Source: Sphaeroforma sirkka
Lineage: Eukaryota > Opisthokonta > Ichthyosporea > Ichthyophonida
DNA: 20,000 bases
Reading direction: 5' to 3'
Assembly: GCA_001586965.3 (NCBI GenBank)
Contig: LUCW03002212.1
Location: forward strand, 1-20,000
The translations under genes and the position numbers were made by a program. This document shows positions 1-9,107 of this stretch, one piece after another; positions within the stretch are counted from its first letter, which is position 1, and the number at the start of each line of letters is the position of its first letter. Under the pieces are notes generated by a model. The model had not been told where the DNA came from and searched no databases. It saw nothing but the letters and a program-made list of their open reading frames with translations.

Positions 1-31
1 TTTATGGAGAATATATGACATTGCTACTCAC

Positions 32-417
32 CTGGATTTGTGTGCAGAGCACGACCAGTGGCATCGCAAAGTTGTAAAAAACATGTGTGAATTAAAAACG
101 ATGGTAGCAGAATCCTGTACGTAGGTTCCCTCCAGTAATAAAGGACTATTGCGCATACTATACTTGCTATCACTAGCGTGAGGCATACTGCCGATCCAAC
201 ATAGGTCACTAAAATGAGTCTATAGGGCTGAGCAGCTGTGGCTTAGCTCGTCCACCTATTTAAAGATTCGTCGGCGGTACTTGTATGTATCAAGCCCAAG
301 AAGTAGAAATGTACCGTAACGAACCCAAAACCCACGATGTAGCCCAACAGCCGGAGGCAACGAGCTATGTGATTTTCATACCATGTTATGATACCGTTAA
401 AAATCATCATACAAAGG
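32..417 (-). pseudogene. Decayed paralogue of the upstream exon of the 7TM-RGS receptor
   Basis: Read on the minus strand, this stretch aligns along its whole length with the receptor exon at 5342-4963. Shared landmarks include ARCLR, the AAQPYRL segment before a hydrophobic helix, FAMPLV, and a splice donor at the same place (CAG followed by GTGAGT, bases 32-27). The exon appears to start after an acceptor at about 418. It encodes a membrane helix (TYVGSAVCLTLVIASIV) and the start of the next one. It is broken by a TAA at 245-243, where the other copy has a Tyr codon, and by a frameshift in an A/T homopolymer near 73-82; beyond the shift the homologous reading YNFAMPLVVLC resumes. The next exon would lie left of base 1. 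I infer a tandem duplicate that has become a pseudogene, or a live gene with base errors in the assembly; two independent breaks favour decay. Confidence 0.7.
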
Positions 418-591
418 CTGAATAAAGTCAGAGGGTGCTAACAATCTATGCTGGGGTGAAGGGACACGGATCTTATCCCCCCCCTCCTTGTCAACATATA
501 GAAGCCGCGTGATCTGTGTAATTATGGCAACAGACTAGACCGCGATCTTCCAAGGGCTTGGAGCATTGAGACTACCTCCTTTCGCCTTAGG

Positions 592-755
592 TTATAACAT
601 AGCCCACACTTCGTCCCCACATCGAAAATACTCTTCAGTTTCCACGCAGTCGGTAGCTACCGTAAAGTACACTTGAGGTAAATACCGAATAAGATATTGC
701 TGCATGCTGCCTCCAGCCGCGCATTCAATGCACATACAGTTTATTTCAGAGTCTT
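592..755 (-). CDS. Possible cysteine-rich exon (ectodomain-like), unassigned
   Basis: The minus-strand frame reads EINCMCIECAAGGSM, then about 20 residues, then ATDCVETEEYFRCGDEVW, ending at a TAA at 594-592. Five cysteines occur in fewer than 55 residues, with a C-x-C-x2-C cluster. It lies just upstream, in gene direction, of the decayed receptor exon at 417-32, so it could be part of an extracellular Cys-rich region of that paralogue. I see no clear splice donor before the stop and no counterpart upstream of the second receptor copy (5350-5740 in minus direction was inspected). It may be chance or a relic. Confidence 0.25.
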
Positions 756-793
756 GAACATTGAGCCCTGGCCCCTGTGGCCTGAGAGGCTGT

Positions 794-850
794 GAGTCTT
801 GAAGTCTTGGAGTCTTGGAGTCTTGGAGTTTCGAACCCTTGGAGTCTGGG
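794..850. repeat. Minisatellite of about 9 bp, unit near GGAGTCTTG
   Basis: The motif GAGTCTTG or GGAGTCTTG recurs four times back to back from 794, followed by looser copies up to about 850 (CTTGGAGTCTGGG). It is a short imperfect tandem array in an otherwise gene-free stretch. The open frames crossing it are products of the repeat and were not called. Confidence 0.8.
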
Positions 851-1063
851 TCTCTGTGACAGATCTGACTCCCTTGGACCCTGGGTGACTGGGTCGTATG
901 ATATCTCTTTTTTTAGTGGTGCAGTTGCTTTTTTAAAAAGATGTTCCACCAAATAAAAAAATATCAGCCCATTTACACATTGAAGAAATTCTAAATCTTA
1001 AAATCGGGATTCGCAGTGGTGATTGTTTTGATGAAAGGAAGCTAAAACTGCCTTGTGAAATTT

Positions 1064-1157
1064 CGGCCAGTATTGAGTGGCCATTATACTGACTTTGGGC
1101 GGCCAATAATGAATTTTGGGGCGGCCAATACTGAACTTGGGGAGTGGTCATTATATT
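1064..1157. repeat. Tandem repeat of about 22-24 bp, core GGCGGCCAATA
   Basis: Four imperfect copies of a unit built on CGGCCAATANTGAATTTGGGG follow each other: CGGCCAGTATTGAG, GGCCATTATACTGACTTTGG, CGGCCAATAATGAATTTTGG and CGGCCAATACTGAACTTGGG, with a degenerate fifth (AGTGGTCATTATATTTC). The copies share the spacing and the CCA-TA-TGA pattern. No gene is associated. It lies in the 420-2500 interval, which otherwise holds little that I can assign. Confidence 0.7.
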
Positions 1158-1492
1158 TCAAGTCCTACCATATATACATAGCCGGCTGTCGATTTGAATA
1201 CCTTGTAGCCTGTGCACGTCAATAAATAAACAGATACATCGCTGTATGATATACATAGTGTTATTTTATTAACAATCTTTTCAATTCTTGGCCGACATCT
1301 CGGCTGTGACAATGTCGTACACATTCTCAGGCACCCGACGATGTGATGTGTATTCTCGAAAAACTCCGCAAGCTGTAGCGTTAAGCCTTCTTTATCAGTC
1401 TGATTATATCCAATCTATCTCCGTCTAGTGTTTCAATAACATTCTTCTAGTCCTGCCGATGTGTCATTACAGCACTCTTTCACGTCGTTTCG

Positions 1493-1630
1493 CTAACCTT
1501 TCTCCTGTATCAAAGATTTGTGGCTTCGAAAATCTTCATACTGGTCAAAAAGGCATGTACAACAATCATCACAATATGTGTCTACTGTTTTCTTGGCCAC
1601 GAAATGGCACTTTACGATCTTTATCTTCAT
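1493..1630 (-). CDS. Short cysteine-rich minus-strand frame, unassigned
   Basis: From an ATG at 1630-1628 a 45-codon frame contains KCHF, then TYCDDCCTC, then a SHKSL segment, ending in TAG at 1495-1493. The C-C-C-H arrangement resembles a zinc-binding fragment, and an adjacent frame upstream is also open (VALIAGTDRLSS). I do not recognise a family. It is too short to separate from chance without a database comparison. The rest of 1160-2000 shows only AT-rich sequence. Confidence 0.15.
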   Translation of the reverse strand: MKIKIVKCHFVAKKTVDTYCDDCCTCLFDQYEDFRSHKSLIQEKG

Positions 1631-2015
1631 CGTATGTATGACTACTACTAAGACGATCGGTGCCAGCTATGAGGGCCACACGAATAACATACTAAAATAG
1701 ACTTTTAGGTCTGATGGAATGATGTTTTGAAAATTGCGACACTTTGACAGAACTTAGAGATGATCGGGCATGTCGATTTCTGACCTCAAAATTCCAAAAT
1801 TCGCACTGGAAGGGTACATACCAAGAAAGCGGCCAATATTTCCAATTTTTTTTTGTTTTTTTCCACCTCTGTCTGCCCTCTGGATATTCACATTGATTTT
1901 GGAATCAAAATTCTAAATAGTCACATCTCAGATATCTGCAGTTCTGCACATCTCCGAGTTTGAGCTGAAGAAAATTACTTGTGCTTAGAAATTAGAGCTT
2001 GGGGACATATTTACC

Positions 2016-2290
2016 AACAACAACAAAATTATATACGCAGACCTTACCGCATTCTGAACCTGCTCCTGAACCTGCTCATATAAGTAACAGGGAGGCGTAA
2101 GGTTGTCTCTGAAGTCGAAGCCTTTTTGCGTCTTTTTCTTGGGGACTTTAGGCGTCCCAACGACATGCCTCTTGGCAGAGTGCCCATCGTTCTTATGCAT
2201 CGACCGAATAGTGCAAGGGCAGGGATATTTAAGTCCCGGCCGTCTTCGTGTAAATATACCACGAAAGAGACCTTTCACTTATAGACTCCG
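2016..2290 (-). other. Open minus-strand stretch downstream of the receptor gene, unassigned
   Basis: Two overlapping minus-strand frames stay open through 2278-2044. One is lysine-rich (VPKKKTQKGF) and ends in a glutamine repeat (YEQVQEQVQ) next to a possible splice donor (GCG followed by GTAAGG). The other is arginine-rich. Neither shows a domain that I know. It could be an exon of the next gene in the array or a chance frame. Bases 1640-2000 and 2290-2540 hold nothing else that I can support. Confidence 0.2.
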
Positions 2291-2543
2291 GGTTGAAAAT
2301 CAACTATTACCAACATATTGATAAGAAGTCATCTACGGCGGCAAATTCCATTTTGCACTGCCAGCGACGCCAGGCACAGCTATCAAACAGCTAAATAGCG
2401 CCTGAATCACATCAGGTTGGGGCTTCGACAGTAATGGGTATGACACTTCCGTCAACGGTCAAAATAAACCAGAACAAATATCCCAGCGATATGCAAATAC
2501 AGCTGCCGTCTGGACGACACTCCGATGATAAGTCAAACGACAG

Positions 2544-3815
2544 TCATTGCTCCTCTCCCCTTGTCTCTATTCCTAATCTGATGGCAGCCTCTCTTTCTGC
2601 ACAAATTGAATTGATAGCTGAAGTTCGCTCGAATCTGACCAACACGCCCGAAGACTCAAACAGGATCTGTATATCAGCCAAACTCAGCACGAGCACATTC
2701 ATAATATTATCGGCATCATTCCGGCTCAACCTGTCTAAAGACCTTGCTTGCCGTAGCACACTTATTTGTGAGCTGGCCAAGTTAACTGGCGTGGGTGCGC
2801 TCCTCATCACATACTTATCTAAAAACTGATGTAATTCAGTCACCAATCTCGGAGTGCAATGATCTGATACAACACCAGTGTCACCCGGAGATACGTTCAC
2901 TGTGCTGTGTGTATCGCATGTACTGACTCTGATATTTTCTTCTTGCTTTTTGCGTGTTTCACTACTACTACAATCGTGTACCGTTGTTCGCAAGAGCTCT
3001 ATTTTGCTGGCCGGGCTCTGATTATCATCCGTTGAGACCAGTGTAGATTCACAAGCTTGCTTCTGCGCATCCGCCTCGGTTTGATACATTTTGAGCGAAT
3101 TGTACAACAGTTTACCATCGTGGAGGAAGAGAACATTCTCTTCACAGTGACGTTCTTGTGCGACCTCCAAAAGTGTGGGATACAGTCGATCATCGTCCAG
3201 CACCGTCTGCAGTCCCGTTCTTCTACTTCGCTTATTTATCACCAAGCTCAGGCTGACATTTTCGTAGTTTATATGATTATTTCGATGCAGATACGCCACG
3301 AATGTTTGGTACACTGAGGGCCCAATCAGTTCCACATTAAATACCCAAACAACCACCATTATGGCATTGAAATGGTCGATAACTCGAGTTGAACTGTTGA
3401 GATTCGGAAGAATAACGGCAAGATACAGAATTGACAAGATCGATATCCCGCAAGTCGTCAATAATCCGACATACTGGTCACGCAGATATTTGGTTTTTCT
3501 TAATCTGACGCAATAGTAGATGGTCTCTAGGATCACACTGAGAAGCAGTAATCTCAGGATCAATCCCGCAATAAAAAAGTACTTTTCTGGTAGATAGATC
3601 ATAAATACGCACAGAGACGGAAACACTGCGCAAAATACAACTCGGAGCACGACCTTCTTGTACTGTACATCGAAGTCGCCTTTCCGGAAAACTAGGTACA
3701 TTACCCTCAGTCGGGCTAAAAGAGCGGCTCCTAAAATAATGAGACCATAGCTTTCTGCAAACATCGCTATAGCGCTTGTCCATTTGACAGATCCCAGCTC
3801 GACATGATAGATATG
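2544..3815 (-). CDS. 7TM-RGS receptor, downstream exon (TM3-TM7 and RGS domain)
   Basis: This exon encodes 423 residues. Five hydrophobic helices lie near residues 25-45, 58-76, 80-105, 117-139 and 151-178 of the open frame, followed by a basic cytosolic segment. The rest is an RGS domain: an N-terminal half near 212-240 (LEVAQERHCEENVLFLHD, the EEN-LF signature of helices 3-4) and a C-terminal half from 327 (FLDKYVMRSAPTPVNL, matching the 'S.AP..VNL' signature of helices 5-6). About 80 polar residues separate the halves, where most RGS domains have far fewer. The layout matches 7TM-RGS proteins such as plant RGS1, where a membrane receptor carries its own GTPase accelerator for a G-alpha subunit. 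The exon starts at an acceptor ending TGCAG at 3816, preceded by a T-run and a CTAAT branch-like site. The ATG at 3821 would lie inside the intron and is not the start. Confidence 0.8.
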   Translation of the reverse strand, partial: HIYHVELGSVKWTSAIAMFAESYGLIILGAALLARLRVMYLVFRKGDFDVQYKKVVLRVVFCAVFPSLCVFMIYLPEKYFFIAGLILRLLLLSVILETIYYCVRLRKTKYLRDQYVGLLTTCGISILSILYLAVILPNLNSSTRVIDHFNAIMVVVWVFNVELIGPSVYQTFVAYLHRNNHINYENVSLSLVINKRSRRTGLQTVLDDDRLYPTLLEVAQERHCEENVLFLHDGKLLYNSLKMYQTEADAQKQACESTLVSTDDNQSPASKIELLRTTVHDCSSSETRKKQEENIRVSTCDTHSTVNVSPGDTGVVSDHCTPRLVTELHQFLDKYVMRSAPTPVNLASSQISVLRQARSLDRLSRNDADNIMNVLVLSLADIQILFESSGVLVRFERTSAINSICAEREAAIRLGIETRGEEQ

Positions 3816-4037
3816 CTGCATCCGAGATATAAAAAACTATGTTTGATTAGAACGAAGAGACCGAAAACAGAGATATGAAACAAAAAAAACACAAACATAC
3901 GTTAGCAATAGAAGATCTCGAATACTTGCATAAAAAATATACATGTATAAAAAAAAAATAAACATTATAAGGACATCCATACATACATTACACAAATTCG
4001 TACATAATAATAGCACAGACACATACATGGCAAAATG

Positions 4038-4119
4038 CATACATACATACATAGGTATGTACATAAATACATACATACATACATACATAGATATGTACAT
4101 ACATACATACATACATACA

Positions 4120-4148
<29 letters not shown>
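4038..4148. repeat. (CATA)n microsatellite
   Basis: A nearly uninterrupted CATA/ATAC tetranucleotide array, with small interruptions around 4053-4062 and 4088-4098, runs inside the receptor intron. It passes directly into a (TA)n tract at about 4149-4180. Confidence 0.95.
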
Positions 4149-4184
<36 letters not shown>

Positions 4185-4248
4185 AACGTACATCCATAAA
4201 TCCACACATTAAGACACACACACGGAGACACACACACATCATCATCAC

Positions 4249-4249
<1 letters not shown>

Positions 4250-4282
<33 letters not shown>

Positions 4283-4600
4283 CCATGTAAATGTGTATGT
4301 ATGTGTTATATGTATGCATATACGTATATACATATATAAAATATAAATATAATAATAATAATAATATACATATACATGTTATATATATATATACATATAT
4401 AATATATATGCATATAATATATAATAATATATAATAATATATAATATATATGTATATATGTATATATATATTATTATATACATATTGTTATATGCATATG
4501 TATTACATTTATATGTATATATGTATATACATATATTATATATATATATATACATATATTATTATTGCATATGATGATGTGTGTATGTGTGTGCACACAT
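4250..4600. repeat. Complex AT-rich repeat (TA, ATATG, AATAAT tracts)
   Basis: The stretch is almost only A and T, with short (TA)n runs, AATAATAAT and TATGTATATATG patterns. No coding signal is present. It links the CATA array to the long TA tracts in the same intron. Confidence 0.8.
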
Positions 4601-4704
4601 ACGTATATATTATCACACATATACAATACGTACGTTAATAACAACATGTACATAAATACACATGCATACATATTATCCATATATATGGTTATATACATTA
4701 TATA

Positions 4705-4863
<159 letters not shown>

Positions 4864-4962
4864 GACGGATTCTTTCGCTGCGCTAGTTTGATATATTGTG
4901 CACGAACAGCACCAATTTATACACAAGGCTCTAACACGCCTTAATATATTGATGAAATTTAC

Positions 4963-5310
4963 CTTAAGTTGTAAGCAGAGTTCGACCAGTGGCATTGCGA
5001 AGTTAATAATCCCAAGGTGAAGCAGAAAGGACGGCACTAGTGCCCGGTACGCTGGTTCTTTCCAGTGTTTCAGTATCACGATACTTATAAAAGTGGCCAT
5101 CACCAGCGTGAGAAACACTACAGATCCAATGTAGATCAGTAGATTAAGTCTATAGGGCTGAGCAGCTATGGCGTACTCATTCCACCTTTCTACACAGTCA
5201 TCAGACCTACCCAACAAATTCGAAAAGTAAAATGTACTTTCGTAGCCAATCCAAATGTGATGAAATAGCCCAAGACACGGAGGCAACGAGCCAAGTGAGT
5301 TTGTATCCAT
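4963..5310 (-). CDS. 7TM-RGS receptor, upstream exon (TM1-TM2)
   Basis: From the ATG at 5310 the frame gives 116 residues: a 55-residue N-terminal part, helix 1 (about 56-80, [18 protein letters not shown]) and helix 2 (about 91-114, [19 protein letters not shown]), ending exactly at a donor AAG/GTAAAT. Together with the exon at 3815-2544 this gives about 539 residues, seven helices and an RGS domain. The exon-like homology to the copy at 417-32 extends further upstream, to about 5342, with a possible acceptor at 5344-5343. In that part the two copies match in a different frame ([14 protein letters not shown]), because this copy lacks one base near 5232. Either the ATG at 5310 is the true start, or an assembly error or mutation hides a longer N-terminal part. 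Confidence 0.65.
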
Positions 5311-5342
5311 GATTTGATAGCGACATAAAACATCGTAATAAG

Positions 5343-6190
5343 CTTATCGGCCAACAGCTACTACGAGCAGAGTGCCTATGCTTTTTTTTGCAGAAGTAGA
5401 TTTTTACTAGTCTTCTTCGCTAAGAATTCAAAAGATAATCGTCGCGCGTCCTTTGTTATATCGTCGTCTAGAACCAATCGTTCTCTGGACTGCTTAGCTC
5501 AACATGCAGATAGATGTGAACTACAGAGATTTGCAACGCAGTCACAGCCTTTCTAGGTACAACTGCGTAAATTGTTCAAAACTATTATCGCTGCTCTCCA
5601 CATCCCGGCTGCATAAAACTAATATGGTGGATCTGCCTCTGAGATGTTTATTAATTGTCGGGTATTTCGACACATCATACCCACCACCTCAAGTCTGCGT
5701 CGCCGTATATTTATTAGTATACAATCAGGGTCAGGCATAATACACGTACATATATATTTATAATAGTAGTGTTTGTTTTTGTTTTTAAAAAAAACAATAA
5801 CAAAAATATTTCTTTTAAAAAACGAAACAAATATTCAGGTCTGTTTAATTTGAAGGCTATTTTTTAAATATGCCCGTTATGCCGTGTCGGAGTGACCCGT
5901 CTATTTTTTTTCAAATTTTAGGAGGCTATGAGCATTTGTTTAAAATGATAAAATGTACACATAAAATAAAAATATTAACCAACATCGATTGTTTTTATTA
6001 TATTACATTATACGTAGCGGCAATGCGGCATAGCCTTTTTCAAATAACAAACAAGCCGAGCATCCTTTTTACATTTTCTTGTTTTGGAGACGCCGAATTG
6101 GAAAAAAATGGGCGTAAATATTGTGCTCGAAAGTTCATAACTCACAGACCAGTACAATATTTGGTGCTAAAATATAATAAAAGTTGTAAA
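5343..6190. other. Intergenic stretch between the receptor and the THAP gene
   Basis: There is no recognisable gene. A 78-codon plus-strand frame (5504-5740) and a 143-codon plus-strand frame (5870-6301) are open but resemble nothing I know. The second overlaps the region that should hold intron and 5' exon sequence of the THAP gene. Poly-A/T-rich sequence lies at 5740-5870. Confidence 0.5.
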
Positions 6191-6296
6191 TGTGTGTATT
6201 TGTGTTTACAGTGGTTTTGTATGCTCACAGGGATCGTGTTGTGTGTGTGTATTTGTGTTTACAGTGGTTTTGTATGCTCACAGGGATCGTGTTGTG
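6191..6296. repeat. 53-bp tandem duplication carrying a splice-acceptor-like sequence
   Basis: Bases 6191-6243 and 6244-6296 are essentially identical copies. Each contains TTTGTGTTTACAG and TTGTATGCTCACAG, both plausible 3' splice sites. The last one (ending at 6283) directly precedes the first cysteine-containing exon of the THAP domain, so the duplication may offer alternative acceptors. Confidence 0.9.
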
Positions 6297-7099
6297 TGTA
6301 GTTGCCACGTGCAACAGTCGTACATACGATGTTAAAGATGGCAAGAAGATCTCGGTTTTTCGTATCCCAGCACTGTAAGGCTATCCAAAGGCGAGAAATG
6401 AGAAAGCCGCACAACTTGCGAGACGAAAAAAAAATAGATGTGAACAATGCGATGCGAGCGAAATGGATCGAGAAGTGCTTCAAATCCTTTGTTGCATATG
6501 AAGGTCGGACGGCCAAACAAGCAGAGGAAATGTTTTGGTTGGAAGACATACATCGTATATGTAGTATACACTTCCATCCTTCGGTTCTCAAGTTGAACAA
6601 GAACGGAGAGTTTGGGCCCATGGTCGGCGCATCGCCAACGCTGCATTTAAAACCGATCAATATCAATGGTGAAGTTATGATTGAACTGAAATCTCGTAAT
6701 CGACTGCTAATAGGGTACGAAGAAATGATAGAATTAGAGCGTAGTCTCAGTATTGAGTCGATATTCGAGCCAAACCCCACAGCCGAAAGGGCACTCAAGC
6801 GCGCAAGTATAGTTTATGACATGAACACGACGCTGAAGGAACGAGAAGATGAGCTTGATAAAATAGGAGATTATCTACAAAAGCAGTGGTTCGAGCAAGA
6901 AGAGTGCGAGAGCCATAGAATCATTTTAGATCGATGGCTTCGATCGGGATCATCGTCAACATCGATTATACAGAGTATACACATAATTGCGACCGAAATA
7001 CCAGCCGCAGTTAGTGTAAGTGTCTACACACCAACACATGCTAAGGTGCAGAATACATGTTACGATACGAAATCACAATTTGTACAATACATTCGTTGA
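6284..7099 (+). CDS. THAP-type zinc-finger protein, with one frame break
   Basis: THAP domains are C2CH zinc fingers that bind DNA in animal regulators and in P-element-type transposases. Read from an acceptor at 6283, the first frame gives LCVVATCNSRTYD and VFRIPA: the C-x4-C pair and the usual FxxP element. The +1 frame then carries AMRAKWIEKC (the conserved Trp), ICSIHFHPSV (the C-x2-H pair) and GASPTLHL (the AVPTIF-type end). The frame change falls at about 6375-6391, where the first frame stops at TAA (6376-6378). The gap between FRIPA and the Trp is about 30 residues longer and more charged than usual. A helical, acidic tail follows (ELERSLSIESIF, KEREDELDKIGDYL). A strong donor GTAAGT at 7016 in frame suggests more exons; TGA at 7097-7099 ends the unspliced frame. 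No initiating Met is visible in the first frame, so a 5' exon is expected. Confidence 0.6.
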
Positions 7100-7961
7100 A
7101 TCTAAGGGCTATGATAATTATTGTAAAAATAATATGGGATAAAAAGCAGACGAAACGATATTAACCGTTGTCAATTTGAATTATATCAGCCTCTCAGGAC
7201 ATCCGCCCACCCTGAAGGCCGAGTCCGAAGCTGAAAGCCTTTTCCAATTCCACACACAAGAAGAATTCAAATTCCCAAGTTCCAAGTTCCAACTCCTCCT
7301 CCGTCTGCCGGGCCCGACATCCGCACCTCCTGTGTCCTCAGTTCCTCACTGTCCTGATTGGTGATGACCGTGTTCTATTTGCAACAACAAAAAAATTGTC
7401 TGAATTTTTTTTATAACAAATATAAACAACAAACAAGTAAAGATGCGGCAAAGTGAGTGAGTGAATGCTCAATACGTTTTGCCTATACAATAGGCGATAA
7501 ACTTTAAACGTAAACGCGAAAAGTTGTTTTTTTAAAAGCGCTTTTTAAGGTATATCGGGGGCAAATCGACCATGATAATTTTCCAAATTTGCACCTGAGA
7601 AATAGACCTTTCGTTGAATAACAGGGCCAGAAAACGAGCAATGTCCAATGAAAAGGCGATTTATATACACTCACAATCTACGTACGGTAAAAATTAGGAC
7701 AATTCGTGACGGTTAGACCGCTTCAAAAAATGTACCTACTTGTAAACCTATAGGTCTATATTTAGGATAAACCTTGATCGTAAACGCTTTTTTGCGTTAT
7801 AAACGGGAAACGTAAATACCGTTTCTTTTGCTCTTTTGATTTTTACGATTAGTCCTGCAGAAGTTGAAGGACGTGTTGCAAGTTTGAAGAACTATAGAAC
7901 TAGCCAAGCTTTTTGTCGTGACGTACGCCTAAATGCAATGCGGACAGATGACGTGTAGCTC
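7100..7961. other. Stretch with one candidate 3' exon only
   Basis: A Pro/Ser-rich plus-strand frame at 7176-7366 follows acceptor-like sequences (TATCAG, CCTCTCAG). It could be a terminal exon of the THAP gene, but I cannot fix the phase. The remainder (7370-7960) is AT-rich and shows no gene. Confidence 0.35.
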
Positions 7962-8174
7962 GTGGGGTTGGATGGCGTCGAAGGTGAAGCAGCTTCCAGG
8001 ATGAATGGAATAGTATCTCGAGATGCTTATAGAAGGTGTATTGTATGGGGGTGCAAAAATCACACTGCACAGATGTGCACGCGTTGCCAAGTTCGTCTGA
8101 GCATGCGAGCAATGGTGGGTAAACGCAAGACATGTTTTGAGCTATTCCGCGAGCCAGGGTACAACGGCACTTGA
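7962..8174 (+). pseudogene. C-terminal zinc-ribbon fragment resembling piggyBac-type transposases
   Basis: The frame contains RRCIVWGCKNHTAQMCTRC followed by VRLSM and, after a short spacer, KTCFELFREPGY, ending at TGA (8172-8174). Paired cysteines followed by a final CFE.(Y/F)H-like element are the pattern of the C-terminal cysteine-rich domain of piggyBac-related transposases, which contacts transposon ends. A possible poly(A) signal AATAAA follows at 8196-8201. No catalytic DDD core is found upstream within 300 bases, so this would be the tail of a dead element or of a domesticated gene with distant exons. Other zinc ribbons could look alike. Confidence 0.35.
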
Positions 8175-8214
8175 AGCAGTACAATGATATTATGAAATAA
8201 AAGTATATGGGCAA

Positions 8215-8683
8215 AATGTTTTTAAAAATAAAAAGCTGTAATAAAATATTTATTGAAAAAAAGGCTGAAAATTGTCAAAAATGGACGGTCCCCACGCTTG
8301 CGTTTTGGCACTTTATTTTTTATTTTTCCTAATAATAATCAGGTATTAGGAAAGGAATTTTTTTGAGCTATTAGGATAGGAATTCTAAAAAAAGAAAACA
8401 ATATCCTGAAATGGGACTAACCCTAAAACGATTCGTCCTTATTTGAGCGGCACCAGAGATTTTGTACCAGAGTTGGGTCAAGTTGGTTTTATTTGCAATA
8501 TGAGAAAATTCAGTACAAATTGACGTAATAGTGACGACTCGTCATTATTTGGCCTGGGACTGGTGATATGCGACTCTACGACTGAGTAATGACTCTCTTT
8601 AGTAGTAGAGTCTAGAACTCTAGAGTCGAAATACTCTCTATATAGTATTCATTTAGTAAATAGTAACAAGTAAATACATACTC
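8215..8683. other. Gene-free AT-rich stretch
   Basis: No frame or RNA structure is supported. The only structure is a cluster of ACTCT/AGAGT motifs at 8570-8640, including the perfect 10-base palindrome ACTCTAGAGT at 8617-8626. Confidence 0.5.
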
Positions 8684-8685
8684 TA

Positions 8686-9040
8686 GAGCAGACTTCGATT
8701 CGTACTTCTTTTTTGGTGAAAACGTTAACATTCAGGTTTCAAACCGTTTTTCCGTTTTCAGGTAGTTCACTGGGAACCAATTCTAAAAACCAATTTTATT
8801 TGGATCTACCTTGTATGACCCAATTAATAGCTGTTATGTTTTTTAACAGTACAAAATATGTCCAACTATAAGCAACTGAACAAATATTTTGGTGAAATAT
8901 AGTTGGCGAATTATGCCAAATATTGAAATGTAAGGGTGGGCACAAACCCCTATAACTTATGAAAACGTAGTACGGTTCACGTTAACGCATCTATCTGAAA
9001 ATTGAAAGCGTGTTTACGTATTACGGATTGAAGTCTGCTC
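8686..9040. mobile_element. 355-bp MITE with TA target duplication (Tc1/mariner-like)
   Basis: The left end GAGCAGACTTCGATTCGTA and the right end TACGGATTGAAGTCTGCTC are inverted repeats that match at all but two or three of 19 positions. Each is flanked by TA (8684-8685 and 9041-9042). TA duplication is the hallmark of Tc1/mariner insertions. The inside has no coding frame and is AT-rich, with a small hairpin (CTGTTATGTTTTTTAACAG) near 8832. The element is non-autonomous and would need a transposase from elsewhere. Confidence 0.75.
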
Positions 9041-9052
9041 TAGTGCTCTAAA

Positions 9053-9107
9053 CTTTTAGTAAACTACATAGTCGTTAGCTCGTTTGGAGCGAGTTCTTTA
9101 CTAAAAG
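9053..9107. repeat. Imperfect inverted repeat, 11-bp outer stem
   Basis: CTTTTAGTAAA (9053-9063) pairs with TTTACTAAAAG (9097-9107); inside, GCTC and GAGC close a small loop around GTTTG. It starts directly after the MITE. It could be part of an older palindromic element that the MITE entered. Confidence 0.55.

Noticed and set aside
820..840. B-box-like GGGTTCGAAAC on the minus strand, possible tRNA
   Set aside because: It lies inside the 9-bp minisatellite and no cloverleaf or A box can be formed around it.
2434..2829. 131-codon plus-strand frame
   Set aside because: It overlaps the RGS end of the receptor on the opposite strand and shows no domain; the receptor frame explains the openness.
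4038..4148. Regular short repeats that could suggest a CRISPR array
   Set aside because: There are no spacers; it is an uninterrupted tetranucleotide microsatellite in a eukaryotic intron.
6375..6402. A 16- or 28-nt intron in the THAP gene
   Set aside because: Both sizes restore the frame, but they are far below the usual spliceosomal minimum. A one-base indel is simpler, so it is kept only as a point to check.
6259..6798. 179-codon minus-strand frame
   Set aside because: It is antisense to the THAP exon, which has specific zinc-finger landmarks on the plus strand.
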